Below the pieces are notes generated by a model. It saw only the letters and a list, made by a program, of their open reading frames with translations, was not told the origin of the DNA and ran no database searches. A stretch of 64,000 bases of DNA from the NCBI RefSeq assembly GCF_900176255.2, contig NZ_FXEG02000002.1, forward strand, positions 1,178,001 to 1,242,000, in the 5' to 3' direction. Positions 8,201 through 17,147 of the stretch are shown piece after piece. The translations under genes were made by a program, and so were the position numbers. Every line of letters starts with the position of its first letter. Position 1 is the stretch's first letter. Source of the stretch: Mycobacterium ahvazicum (GTDB taxonomy: Bacteria > Actinomycetota > Actinomycetes > Mycobacteriales > Mycobacteriaceae).

Positions 8201-8902
8201 GTGAGTGTTTCCGACGTTGTCGCGCTGCCGTTCCGATTGGGATCGGCGGTGCGCGGTCGCCGGTTCTTTCATCCCGCCGGGGTACTGGCCAAAGGCCACG
8301 CGGAGCGGGTCGCACCGGCCCAATGCGGTCTGCCATTCCCGTCGGGTGACGTTGTCGTGCGCTGGTCTAAGGCCGTGGGCACACCCGGGTCTCTCCCCGA
8401 TTTCATCGGCTTGGCCATCCGCATCGCGGACCCGCAGCCACGCGCCGGACTGTGGGACATTCTGCTCGTCTCGGCCGGTTCCGGAGTAGTGACGCGTGCG
8501 GTGGCGTTGCGGCCGGTCGCATCGTGGACTGGGCAGACGATGACCAATCTCATGCCCCTGCGCTACCGGGAAAGGCCCTGGTGGTTGCGCGCCCGCATCG
8601 ATACCGAGATCGGTGGCACCGGCCTGTCCCTCACGGACGTGGCCGGCCGGATCCAGTCCGGCGGAATCGATGTCACCCTGGACCAGGCCGGGGGCAGAGG
8701 TGATTTCACACCGTTGGCACGGCTGCACGTGTCCGATCTCGTCGACGCGGGGCGCGCGGATGTCTCGTTCGATCCCGTCCTTAATACCGCGCCCGGCGTG
8801 ACGCTGTATCCGGGCTGGCTTGCCGATCTTCGTGGCCGGGCTTACCAGCGCAGCCGGGAAGGCCGGTTCTCCGGGCTGTTCGCGGCACGCCGCGAGTCCT
8901 AA
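8201..8902 (+). CDS. conserved hypothetical protein divergent from the crt operon
   Basis: I do not recognise this 233-residue protein with certainty. The GTG at 8201 is supported by AAAAGGAG just upstream. The region KGHAERV through VVRWSKAVGTPGSLPDFIG and AIRIADP faintly resembles the catalase-like fold (strand-rich barrel with a conserved R-x-S and P-D pattern), but the heme-ligand tyrosine context is not evident. There is no signal peptide and no membrane segment. Its stop overlaps that of the convergent SRPBCC-epimerase gene by a few bases. Its place opposite crtE suggests co-regulation, not a proven carotenoid role. Confidence 0.6.
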   Translation: MSVSDVVALPFRLGSAVRGRRFFHPAGVLAKGHAERVAPAQCGLPFPSGDVVVRWSKAVGTPGSLPDFIGLAIRIADPQPRAGLWDILLVSAGSGVVTRAVALRPVASWTGQTMTNLMPLRYRERPWWLRARIDTEIGGTGLSLTDVAGRIQSGGIDVTLDQAGGRGDFTPLARLHVSDLVDAGRADVSFDPVLNTAPGVTLYPGWLADLRGRAYQRSREGRFSGLFAARRES

Positions 8903-10263
8903 TTGCGCACAGTTTCGCGACCGAGCAGGTGGCGTAGGGCGCCGTCCAGCTCGGGTTGGCGGAAGCGGTGCCCGGCGCGGTCCAGCTTCTCTGGCGCAAC
9001 CCGCTGATTGGCCAGGGCGAGTTCCCGGGCCCCCTGCTCGCCGAGCAAGATTCGCGGCCCCAGCGGCGGAACCGGCAGTACCGCGGGCCGCCGCAGCACG
9101 TGGGCCAGCGTGCGGGTGTACTCACTGTTGCGAACCGGTTGCGGCGCAACAGCATTCACCGGACCAGAAAGCTTGGTGTCCCACAGTGCCCGGTGATAAA
9201 CATCGATCAGGTCGTCGATCCCTATCCAGGACAACCACTGCCGGCCATTGCCGAGCCGGCCACCGAGACCGGCGCTGAACAGCGGACGCATCAGTTTCAG
9301 TGTGCCGCCGCGGGGCGATTGCACGATGCCGGTGCGCACCTGCACCACCCGCGCCCCGGCCTGGGCGGCCGGCGCGGTCGCATCCTCCCAGTCCGCGACG
9401 ACGTCGGCCAGAAATCCGTCGCCACGCTCGCTTGCCTCGGTGAGGTTCTCGTCGTCGCGGTCGTATCCGTAGTAGCCAATGGCCGAAGCCGAGATCAGCA
9501 TCGGGGGGCCGGCGGTTATGCTCGCCACCAGTTCGGCCAGCCGACGGGTTGGACCAATCCTGCTGTCGTGCACCGCTTTCCGGTGTTCTTCGGTGAACCG
9601 CCCGGCGATCGATGCGCCGGCCAGATGGATCACCGCGTCGACCCCGGTCAACAGATCCGGGTTGGGGTCGTCGGGATTCCACTGTCGTTCGTCGTCGCCA
9701 CGCGCCCGGTGGCGGACGAGTCGCAGGACGCGATGGCCGCCGGTACTCAGGAACGCGCACAGCGCCGACCCGACCAGTCCCGACGACCCGGTGACCGCCA
9801 CGGTCAGCGGGTTGAGCCCGCGCCGGGCCGCCAGCCGATGAGCCGCCAAATCGTCGGCCAGCTGGCGGTGCCGATAGACGAACATGGGCCGCAAAGCGGC
9901 GCCGGGCACCGGAGTCTGGACGCGGTCGATCACCTCGGTCCGGTTGTCGCCGAGGTCTTCGAATTCGTGGATGTGTCGCCACCGCACGGCGACGCGGGCG
10001 GGCAGCGAGGCCAGCCCGTCACTGCCGATGGAGTCGACGAACCGCCGTGGCGGGTCGTAGCCGTCGGCCTGGTGCTGGGCCACCCAGCGCAGCCCACCCG
10101 GCAGGGCGAGTTCGGCCCTTCCGTCTTCGAGTGAGGCCGCCTCGGTGACCAATCGCATCGGCGACCATGGGGGCGACAGCCGCTCGAAGGCGCCCGGGCG
10201 TGCGTACCAGGCGAACACGTCCTCGCGCGGCGCATCCACCACGCTTGAATATTCGAGTCCCAT
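8899..10263 (-). CDS. SRPBCC domain fused to TIGR01777-type NAD(P)-dependent epimerase
   Basis: The 454-residue protein combines two parts. Residues 1 to about 150 (GLEYSSVVDAPREDVFAWYA onwards) look like an SRPBCC/START-like ligand-binding domain. The rest is an extended short-chain dehydrogenase with VAVTGSSGLVGSALCAFL as nucleotide-binding loop and SASAIGYYGYD, characteristic of the YfcH/SulA epimerase-like family. The ATG at 10263 is the most downstream good start; an in-frame ATG at 10296 is possible. The family is widespread but its substrate is unknown. It is divergent from the SDR gene at 10328. Confidence 0.8.
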   Translation of the reverse strand: MGLEYSSVVDAPREDVFAWYARPGAFERLSPPWSPMRLVTEAASLEDGRAELALPGGLRWVAQHQADGYDPPRRFVDSIGSDGLASLPARVAVRWRHIHEFEDLGDNRTEVIDRVQTPVPGAALRPMFVYRHRQLADDLAAHRLAARRGLNPLTVAVTGSSGLVGSALCAFLSTGGHRVLRLVRHRARGDDERQWNPDDPNPDLLTGVDAVIHLAGASIAGRFTEEHRKAVHDSRIGPTRRLAELVASITAGPPMLISASAIGYYGYDRDDENLTEASERGDGFLADVVADWEDATAPAAQAGARVVQVRTGIVQSPRGGTLKLMRPLFSAGLGGRLGNGRQWLSWIGIDDLIDVYHRALWDTKLSGPVNAVAPQPVRNSEYTRTLAHVLRRPAVLPVPPLGPRILLGEQGARELALANQRVAPEKLDRAGHRFRQPELDGALRHLLGRETVRN

Positions 10264-10327
10264 CGTTCGATTCTTACCCGATGACGACGAAGGCATGCCT
10301 TGCGCCGTGGTGGGTAACTCAGACGGC

Positions 10328-11302
10328 ATGAGTATTAACGGCGCCCTGCGGTCCCTGCTCGACACCGCTCTGGACCGGTCGATCGTCGGAGGCTATACCC
10401 GTGTCGGCTATCAACTGCGCAGCCTGGGATGGCCAGACGACCCAGCGCCGCACGCGCTGAAGGGAAAAACGGCGCTCGTCACCGGGGCCAACCGGGGCAT
10501 CGGCAAGGCGATTGCGACAGGCCTGGCGGAGTTGGGAGCGAGCGTGCTGTTGACGGTGCGCGACGAGACGAGCGGTGAGCTGGCCCGAAATGAGATCGTC
10601 GACGCCAACCCCGAGGCCGACGTGCAGGTGGAGGTGTGCGACGTCGCCGACCTCTCCGCAGTGCGTGCCTTCGCGGCTGAGTTGTCCGCGCGGGTGTGGG
10701 AATTGGACGTGCTGATCCACAACGCCGGGGTGTTGCCGCCGCAGCGGGCCGAGACCGCCGATCGCCATGAGGTCACCCTGGCCACCCACGTGCTGGGGCC
10801 GGTGCTGTTGACCGAGTGCTTGCTTCCGGTCCTGCGCGGCGCCGAGAACCCGCGGGTGATCTTCATGTCCTCGGGCGGGATGTACACGCAGTCGCTGCCC
10901 GCCGACGACCCCGAGTACTCCGACGAGCCGTACAGCGGGGTCACCGCGTACGCACGGACCAAGCGGATGCAGGTGGCGTTGACGCCGATCCTGTCCCGCC
11001 ACTGGGCCGACGACGGCATCCGCGTCTATTCGATGCACCCCGGGTGGGCCGATACGCCCGGGGTGGCCACGTCGCTTCCCGGTTTCCGGGCGCTCACCGG
11101 TCCGCTGCTGCGCACGCCCGAACAGGGAGCCGACACCGCGATCTGGCTGGCCGCCACCGAACCGGCGCCACCCAGCGGTGGTTTCTGGCATGACCGGCGG
11201 CCCCGCCCTGAGCACTATCTGCCGTTGACCAGACACGGCGAGCGTGAGCGCGAACGCCTTTGGCGCTATTGCGCCTATTCGATCGGCATCGACAACGCGT
11301 GA
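10328..11302 (+). CDS. short-chain dehydrogenase/reductase
   Basis: A classical SDR of 324 residues with an N-terminal extension of about 45 residues before the Rossmann core. The cofactor loop is TGANRGIG, the NAG motif is HNAGVL, and the catalytic Tyr-x3-Lys is YARTK, preceded by the active-site Ser in FMSSGGM. It resembles the human DHRS12-like group. The ATG at 10328 is 64 bases from the divergent epimerase start. The substrate is not predictable; nearby glycan and lipid genes give no firm hint. Confidence 0.82.
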   Translation: MSINGALRSLLDTALDRSIVGGYTRVGYQLRSLGWPDDPAPHALKGKTALVTGANRGIGKAIATGLAELGASVLLTVRDETSGELARNEIVDANPEADVQVEVCDVADLSAVRAFAAELSARVWELDVLIHNAGVLPPQRAETADRHEVTLATHVLGPVLLTECLLPVLRGAENPRVIFMSSGGMYTQSLPADDPEYSDEPYSGVTAYARTKRMQVALTPILSRHWADDGIRVYSMHPGWADTPGVATSLPGFRALTGPLLRTPEQGADTAIWLAATEPAPPSGGFWHDRRPRPEHYLPLTRHGERERERLWRYCAYSIGIDNA

Positions 11303-11305
11303 GAC

Positions 11306-12550
11306 TCAGCGGTCGGGCAGCGCGTGCTCGGAGATCGGCAGCCGGGGCAACGGCTGACGCTCGCCGCGCTTGGCCGCCACATACACCTGCGCGGTGTGCC
11401 CGGCGACGGTGCGCCAGTCGAAGTCTGAGGTGAGCCGCTCGCGGGCGGCGCGAGCACGCTGCTGCGCGGCGGCCGGATCGTCGAGCACCGTGCGCACCGC
11501 CGCGGCCAGTCCGGTCACGTCGCGCGGCGCGCACGACACCCCGGTCTGCCCGTTGATCACCGCTTCACCCAGGCCGCCGATGTTGGAGGTCACCAAGGGC
11601 GCGCCGGCCGCGGCGGCCTCCAAGGCCACGAGCCCGAACGGCTCGTAATGGCTTGGGAACACCGCGGCGTCGGCCCGGTGCAGCGCCGCCAACAGTTCAT
11701 CGTGGTGCAGGTGCCCGACGAAGCGAGTTGCCTTGAGTACCCGGTGTTTACGGGCCTGCTCGACGAGCCAGTCCTGCTGGGTTCCGTCGCCGGCGATGGT
11801 CAGCGTGGTGCCCGGGTTGGTGCGCCTGATCCGCGGCAGCGCGGCGATCAGGTCGTGCACACCCTTCTCGTACTCCAGCCGCCCCACGTAGAGGAGTTCG
11901 GCGGGCCCGGTGCGGGGGCGCCGCAGCGCGAATGGCCAACGGGCCGCGTCGATTCCGTTGGGGATCACCGTAGTTTCGGCCAGGCCGGGTCCGAACAGTT
12001 CGGTGATCTCGTCGCTCATCGACGCCGAACATGTGATCAGCGAATCGGATTCACGCACCAGCCACGATTCGACCGCGTGCACCTGACGGCTGATCGCTCC
12101 GGAAACCCAGCCCGAATGCCTGCCGGCCTCGGTCGCGTGGATCGTGGAAACCATTGGTACGTCGTAGTATTGGGCGAGCGTGATGGCGGGATGGGCAACC
12201 AGCCAATCGTGCGCATGCACCACGTCGGGTTGCCACAATCGCTGCGTGCCCGGTTTCTTGAGTGCGAGCCCGGCGCGGATCATCGCGTGCCCCATCGCCA
12301 GGGTCCAGGCCATCATGTCTGTGCCGAAAGCGAATTCGTGCGGATCCTGGGCGGCGGCGATCACCCGTACACCCTCGCTGATCTCGTCGGAGGACGGGTG
12401 CGTGCTGGGGTCGGTGCCGGTCGGGCGGCGCGACAGCACCACCACGTCGTGGCCGGCGGCGGCCAGCGCGGTCGACAGGTGATGCACGTGACGGCCCAGG
12501 CCGCCTATCACGACCGGCGGGTACTCCCAGGACACCATCAGGACTTTCAC
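11306..12550 (-). CDS. GT4 glycosyltransferase, alpha-1,4-glucosyltransferase (Rv3032-like)
   Basis: The 414-residue protein starts at GTG 12550, preceded by AAGGGGG, and opens with KVLMVSWEYPPVVIGGLGRH, typical of bacterial glycogen-synthase-like GT4 enzymes. The C-terminal half carries the E-x7-E element within HYEPFGLVALEAAAAGAP. The M. tuberculosis counterpart Rv3032 (from memory, same length) elongates alpha-1,4-glucan chains of methylglucose lipopolysaccharide and contributes to glycogen. The next two genes upstream in the same direction are the GH57 enzyme and a methyltransferase, as in H37Rv. A strong inverted repeat separates it from the GH57 gene. Confidence 0.88.
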   Translation of the reverse strand: MKVLMVSWEYPPVVIGGLGRHVHHLSTALAAAGHDVVVLSRRPTGTDPSTHPSSDEISEGVRVIAAAQDPHEFAFGTDMMAWTLAMGHAMIRAGLALKKPGTQRLWQPDVVHAHDWLVAHPAITLAQYYDVPMVSTIHATEAGRHSGWVSGAISRQVHAVESWLVRESDSLITCSASMSDEITELFGPGLAETTVIPNGIDAARWPFALRRPRTGPAELLYVGRLEYEKGVHDLIAALPRIRRTNPGTTLTIAGDGTQQDWLVEQARKHRVLKATRFVGHLHHDELLAALHRADAAVFPSHYEPFGLVALEAAAAGAPLVTSNIGGLGEAVINGQTGVSCAPRDVTGLAAAVRTVLDDPAAAQQRARAARERLTSDFDWRTVAGHTAQVYVAAKRGERQPLPRLPISEHALPDR

Positions 12551-12565
12551 GCGCAGCCCCCTTGT

Positions 12566-12650
12566 CGCCGAGACTGCGCCCACGGCGTGGATTTGGCTCC
12601 GAAGCACACCGTGGCCGCAGTCTCGGCGCCACCGCTGCAGACTCGGCGCC
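12566..12650. repeat. 20-bp inverted repeat with a third motif copy
   Basis: The left arm at 12566-12585 begins CGCCGAGACTGCG and the right arm at 12609-12628 ends CGCAGTCTCGGCG; 19 of 20 positions pair, with a 23-base loop. A third copy of the motif, GCAGACTCGGCGCC, follows at 12637-12650. It lies between two co-directional genes, so it may act as an RNA hairpin that tunes expression or stability of the downstream glycosyltransferase transcript, or be a dispersed intergenic repeat. No T-run follows on either strand, which argues against a classical terminator. Confidence 0.75.
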
Positions 12651-12656
12651 GGGCTG

Positions 12657-14231
12657 TCATCGCGGCAGCCTTCGGGCATCCAGCGCGCCGAATAGACCGT
12701 CGGCGCGGTTCCATCCGTCGGCCAGCCGTTGCGCGGTGTCGCGGCGGCCCGAGGCCAGCGCCCCGGCGATCTCGCGGGTGGCGTGCGCGTGCAGATGGGC
12801 GCGGTAGCGGGCGTAGTCGGCGGCGGAGTCCTTGCTGACCATGAACGGCCAGTCGCTGGACACCGTCAGCAGCGTCTCCCGCAGGATCTGGTCGGCGACG
12901 CGGTCGCGCGGGGTCGGGCCGTCGCAGTTCTGCGACAGTGCCTTGTCCACGGTGCTCAGGGCGGTGTCGACGACCTCGGTGTTGAGCTGGACCAGGTCGG
13001 CCACCTGCTCCCCGGCCCACACCTGCCAGTCCTTGCCCGAGCCCCACGAACTGGGCGGCAGCGCCACCGACTCGCCGACGAATCCGCCGTCCAGCGCATC
13101 GGACAGCGTGCCGACCCGCACTCCGGCGGCGGGCAACGCCCGCAGCACCCGGGCCAGCCACGTCGGGCCCTCGTACCACCAGTGGCCGAACAGTTCGGTG
13201 TCGAAGGCGGCGATGACGTGAGCCGGGCGCCCGATGCGCTCGGACTCGCTGCGCAGCCGGTTGCGCACGACGTCGACAAAGTCGGCGACATGCACGTCCA
13301 CCGCGCGCTCGGCGCGCTCGGGGTCATACGGCGCCTTGGCATCCGAGGACACGTTGCGTCCGGTGACCCGCGCCGGCTTGAGCCCGGTGAGGTGGTCGTA
13401 GGTGTGGAAGTCGCGGTACGCGGCGTGGCCGGGGTAGCCGGATTTCGGCGACCACACCCGGTAGCTGACCTGCAGGTCGCGCCCGAACGCCACGACATTC
13501 GTGTCACCGACGGGTCGTCCCAGCGCCGTGTCGCCGTGCAGCGAGGGACCGTCGACCATGAAGTGGGTGATCCCGGCGCCGGCGTAGTCGCGTTCCATCC
13601 TCGGGGCGTAGGCGCACTCGGGCGCCCAGATGCCGCCGGGGCGGTATGCCAGCCGTTGCTGCGCGTCGGCCAGGCCCTCGCGCAACGCGAATTCACGCAA
13701 CCGCGGGGCGAGCAGCGGCTGGAAGGGGTGGGCCAGCGGGCCGCCGAGCAACTCCACGGTTCCGGCGTCGATCAGGCTGCGCAGTAGCGGGCTGGCGCCG
13801 TGCTGCCACAGCGTGGCGTAATCCTCGAGCGCCCGATCCGCCTCCGCGCACTCGCGAATTCCGAACTCCCGCAACGCTTCCGGTGTGCAGGATTGGTAGC
13901 CGGCCGACTTCGACTTGGGGATCGACCGCACGCTGGCGGCCTCGGCCGCCCGCAGCCTCCAGTTCGCCAGCCAGTGATGCATGCCGTCGAGGCAGTACGG
14001 GTCGTCGAGTTGCGCGTTGACCACCGGGGTGACCCCGAGGGTGACCAACCGGTGGCGATCCTCGTCGGCCAGGGTGCGCAGCACGCGCAGCAGCGGCAGG
14101 TAAGCCGCGGCCCACGATTGGTACAGCCATTCCTCGCCGACCGGCCAGCGGCCGTGGTGGGCCAGCCACGGCAGGTGGGTATGCAGCACCAGAGTGAACA
14201 TGCCGGGCACCGGTGTCGCGGAATTGCTCAC
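12657..14231 (-). CDS. GH57 alpha-glucan branching enzyme (Rv3031-like, DUF1957)
   Basis: A 524-residue glycoside hydrolase family 57 protein. The N-terminal HTHLPWLAHHGRWPVGEEW, the WAPECAY segment containing the predicted nucleophile Glu, and AAFDTELFGHWW containing the predicted acid/base Asp are all present. The GTG at 14231 overlaps the stop of the methyltransferase gene (GTGA). The M. tuberculosis homologue Rv3031 is regarded as the branching enzyme for methylglucose lipopolysaccharide. It is co-transcribed with the methyltransferase upstream and probably with the glycosyltransferase downstream. Confidence 0.88.
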   Translation of the reverse strand: MSNSATPVPGMFTLVLHTHLPWLAHHGRWPVGEEWLYQSWAAAYLPLLRVLRTLADEDRHRLVTLGVTPVVNAQLDDPYCLDGMHHWLANWRLRAAEAASVRSIPKSKSAGYQSCTPEALREFGIRECAEADRALEDYATLWQHGASPLLRSLIDAGTVELLGGPLAHPFQPLLAPRLREFALREGLADAQQRLAYRPGGIWAPECAYAPRMERDYAGAGITHFMVDGPSLHGDTALGRPVGDTNVVAFGRDLQVSYRVWSPKSGYPGHAAYRDFHTYDHLTGLKPARVTGRNVSSDAKAPYDPERAERAVDVHVADFVDVVRNRLRSESERIGRPAHVIAAFDTELFGHWWYEGPTWLARVLRALPAAGVRVGTLSDALDGGFVGESVALPPSSWGSGKDWQVWAGEQVADLVQLNTEVVDTALSTVDKALSQNCDGPTPRDRVADQILRETLLTVSSDWPFMVSKDSAADYARYRAHLHAHATREIAGALASGRRDTAQRLADGWNRADGLFGALDARRLPR

Positions 14232-15067
14232 GGCCGCACCGCAATCGCGACCAGATCCAGGCTGTCGTCAATAGGATGCGTGTCCCGGTCCCCGGCGCCG
14301 ACGAGCTCGAAGTCGTCGATGGTGACCGCGGCGACGTCGGCGGCCAGCTGCGGCGGCCATGGCACTCCCTCGTCGCCGGCCACCGCCAGTGCGATCTGCG
14401 CCTCGATAATCGAACCGCCGTGACGCAAATCCATTTCGCGCAGGCGGGCGCCGTGGAACAGGCCGCTGACCGCCACCCGGGTGAACCCGGCGTCGACCAG
14501 CAACTCGGTCAGCTCGTCGGCGTTCAATTCCCTGGTATGGAACGGGTTGATCGGGGTGTCGCGGCCGGGGGAGAAGGTGATGCGGTTGGGCGTCGACATC
14601 ATCAGCAACCCGGACGGCCGCAGCACCCGCGCGCATTCCTTGACGAACTGGGTCTGGTCCCACAGGTGTTCGATGACCTGGAAATTCACCACGACGTCCA
14701 TCGAGGCGTCCGGCAACGGGAGCTCGGCCAGGTTGGCCTGCATGACGTCCACCCTGGGGTAGCGGCTGCGGACGTGAGCCACCGCTGCCTCGTCATAGTC
14801 CACCGCGATCACCCGGCGGGCGACGTCGGCGATCAAATCCGCGCCGTAACCTTCGCCACATCCGGCCTCGAGCACGTCACGGTCCACACAGTGCTTAGCC
14901 AGCCGCTGATAAACCACTTGATGGCGGCGGAACCAATAGTTCTCGATGTCCAGGTCAGGAATCGTGCGCTCGCCCGTCAGCGTCAACACCCCCGGATTAG
15001 CAGGCAAGACCTCCGGCGCTGTGCCGGCGGGCGGGTGCTGGGGGGCGTCGGGGACGAATGCGCTCAT
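14228..15067 (-). CDS. SAM-dependent methyltransferase (Rv3030-like)
   Basis: The protein of 279 residues has class I methyltransferase motifs: VLEAGCGEGYGADLI, then VIAVDYDEAAV, and VNFQVIEHLWD with the family-typical EHL. It starts with ATG at 15067 and ends in a GTGA overlap with the GH57 gene. Rv3030 in M. tuberculosis has been proposed as a sugar O-methyltransferase for methylglucose lipopolysaccharide; linkage specificity is not decided by sequence. The gene diverges from etfB across 229 bases. Confidence 0.82.
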   Translation of the reverse strand: MSAFVPDAPQHPPAGTAPEVLPANPGVLTLTGERTIPDLDIENYWFRRHQVVYQRLAKHCVDRDVLEAGCGEGYGADLIADVARRVIAVDYDEAAVAHVRSRYPRVDVMQANLAELPLPDASMDVVVNFQVIEHLWDQTQFVKECARVLRPSGLLMMSTPNRITFSPGRDTPINPFHTRELNADELTELLVDAGFTRVAVSGLFHGARLREMDLRHGGSIIEAQIALAVAGDEGVPWPPQLAADVAAVTIDDFELVGAGDRDTHPIDDSLDLVAIAVRP

Positions 15068-15296
15068 TGCATAGGGAGGCTAACGCGAAGTGCCGGATTC
15101 GCGAACCGCTCAGCGGGTAGGCCAGGGTCGCGGGGGGAGGCGGGCCTGCAAGAACCTGCAGTACGACCCGCTATGGTGTGAGAGCAGGCCGCACAAAGTT
15201 ACCCAGTAGTAACACCCGTGTGCGTTGCGAAACACGTACTGAAAAGTCTCGTTGCTCACTGCCGCGGGACTCCTTCGAGGAGGACGAACCACACTC

Positions 15297-16088
15297 ATGA
15301 CGAACATCGTGGTCCTGATCAAGCAGGTCCCTGACACCTGGTCGGAGCGCAAGCTGAGCGACGGCGATTTCACGCTGGATCGAGAGGCCGCCGACGCCGT
15401 GCTGGACGAGATCAACGAGCGCGCCGTCGAAGAGGCCCTGCAGATCCGCGAGCGTGAGGGCGGTGAGGGTTCGGTGACGGTGCTGACCGCCGGACCCGAG
15501 CGCGCCACCGAGGCGATCCGCAAGGCGCTGTCCATGGGTGCCGACAAGGCCGTGCACCTCAAGGACGACGGCCTGCACGGATCGGACGTCATCCAGACCG
15601 GGTGGGCCCTGGCGCGCGCGCTGGGCACCATCGAGGGCACCGAACTGGTCATCGCCGGTAACGAGGCCACCGACGGTACGGGCGGCGCGGTTCCGGCGGT
15701 CATCGCCGAGTACCTGGGCCTGCCGCAGCTGACCCACCTGCGCAAGCTGTCCATCGAGGGCGACAAGGTCACCGGAGAGCGCGAGACCGACGACGGCGTC
15801 TTCACGCTGGAGGCCACCCTGCCCGCGGTGGTCAGCGTCACCGAGAAGATCAACGAACCGCGCTTCCCGTCCTTCAAGGGCATCATGGCCGCCAAGAAGA
15901 AAGAGGTCACGGTGCTGACCCTGGCCGAGATCGGCGTCGAGAGCGACGAGGTCGGGCTGGCCAACGCCGGGTCCACCGTGCTGTCCTCGACGCCGAAGCC
16001 CCCCAAGACCGCGGGTGAGAAGGTCACCGACGAGGGCGAGGGCGGCAACGACATCGCCAAGTACCTGGTCGGCCAGAAGATCATCTGA
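15297..16088 (+). CDS. etfB: electron transfer flavoprotein beta subunit
   Basis: The 263-residue protein MTNIVVLIKQVPDTWSER onwards is near-identical in style to mycobacterial FixA/EtfB (Rv3029c). The AMP-binding fold and the ETF beta signature around VIAGNEATDGTGGAVPA are visible. The ATG at 15297 is preceded by GAGGAGG. With EtfA it forms the FAD/AMP heterodimer that accepts electrons from acyl-CoA dehydrogenases and passes them to the membrane quinone pool. etfA follows 41 bases later. Confidence 0.95.
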   Translation: MTNIVVLIKQVPDTWSERKLSDGDFTLDREAADAVLDEINERAVEEALQIREREGGEGSVTVLTAGPERATEAIRKALSMGADKAVHLKDDGLHGSDVIQTGWALARALGTIEGTELVIAGNEATDGTGGAVPAVIAEYLGLPQLTHLRKLSIEGDKVTGERETDDGVFTLEATLPAVVSVTEKINEPRFPSFKGIMAAKKKEVTVLTLAEIGVESDEVGLANAGSTVLSSTPKPPKTAGEKVTDEGEGGNDIAKYLVGQKII

Positions 16089-16129
16089 CACGAGCACCCA
16101 CCCAAGACACGAGAAGAGCGAGATAACCC

Positions 16130-17086
16130 ATGGCTGAAGTTCTGGTGCTCGTTGAGCACGCCGAAGGTGCGGTCAAGAAAGTCACCGCCGAATTGATCAC
16201 CGCCGCCCGCGCGCTGGGCGAGCCGTCCGCCGTCGTCGTCGGCGCGCCGGGCACCGCCGCGCCGCTGGCCGACGGACTCAAGGAGGCCGGCGCCGCCAAG
16301 ATCTACGTCGCCGAGTCCGACGACGTCGACAAGTACCTGCTCACCCCGGTCGTCGACGTGCTGGCCTCGCTGGTCGAATCCGCTTCTCCGGCAGCGGTTT
16401 TGCTCGCCGCCAACGCTGACGGCAAGGAGATCGCCGGCCGGCTCGCGGCTCGGCTCGGGTCCGGCCTGCTCGTCGACGTGGTCGAGGTCAAGGAAGGCAA
16501 CAAGGCGACCTACTCCATCTTCGGTGGCGCGTTCACCGTCGAGGCGCAGGCCAACGGCGACACCCCGATCATCACCGTCCGTGCCGGTGCGGTCGACGCG
16601 GAGCCGCAGGCCGGCGCCGGCGAAGAGGTCAAGGTCGAGGTCCCGGCGCCCGCCGAGAACGCCACCAAGGTCACCTCGCGTGAGCCCGCCGTCGCCGGCG
16701 ACCGCCCGGAGCTGACCGAGGCCACGATCGTGGTATCCGGGGGCCGCGGTGTCGGCAGTGCGGAGAACTTCGAGGTCGTCGAGAAGCTGGCCGACTCGCT
16801 CGGCGCGGCCGTCGGCGCGTCGCGTGCGGCCGTCGACTCCGGCTACTACCCGGGCCAGTTCCAGGTGGGCCAGACCGGCAAGACGGTGTCGCCGCAGCTG
16901 TACATCGCGCTGGGCATCTCGGGCGCCATCCAGCACCGCGCGGGCATGCAGACCTCCAAGACGATCATCGCGGTCAACAAGGACGAAGAGGCGCCGATCT
17001 TCGAGATCGCCGACTACGGCGTGGTGGGCGACCTGTTCAAGGTCGCGCCGCAGCTGACCGACGCGGTCAAGACCCGCAAGGGCTGA
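16130..17086 (+). CDS. etfA: electron transfer flavoprotein alpha subunit
   Basis: The 318-residue protein corresponds to mycobacterial FixB/EtfA (Rv3028c). The C-terminal FAD-binding domain includes [19 protein letters not shown] and [20 protein letters not shown], then [17 protein letters not shown]. It partners EtfB in beta-oxidation electron transfer. The gene ends just before a bidirectional terminator-like hairpin and is convergent with the SRPBCC gene. Confidence 0.95.
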   Translation: MAEVLVLVEHAEGAVKKVTAELITAARALGEPSAVVVGAPGTAAPLADGLKEAGAAKIYVAESDDVDKYLLTPVVDVLASLVESASPAAVLLAANADGKEIAGRLAARLGSGLLVDVVEVKEGNKATYSIFGGAFTVEAQANGDTPIITVRAGAVDAEPQAGAGEEVKVEVPAPAENATKVTSREPAVAGDRPELTEATIVVSGGRGVGSAENFEVVEKLADSLGAAVGASRAAVDSGYYPGQFQVGQTGKTVSPQLYIALGISGAIQHRAGMQTSKTIIAVNKDEEAPIFEIADYGVVGDLFKVAPQLTDAVKTRKG

Positions 17087-17095
17087 TTCTTTCGT

Positions 17096-17141
17096 CACGC
17101 AAACGCCCCCGCACGCACGTCGCGTCGGGGGGTTTTGCGTG
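17096..17141. terminator. bidirectional intrinsic terminator between etfA and the photolyase operon
   Basis: CACGCAAACGCCCCC at 17096-17110 pairs with GGGGGGTTTTGCGTG at 17127-17141, with one small bulge and a 16-base loop. It sits between two converging transcripts and ends in T-rich sequence in the stem base on the plus strand. Position and structure fit a shared terminator. Confidence 0.7.
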
Positions 17142-17147
17142 CCCGGT

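Noticed and set aside
15110..17098. 662-residue open frame antisense to etfB and etfA
   Set aside because: It is a codon-bias shadow: both etf genes on the other strand match their families over full length, and the antisense protein has no recognisable domain.
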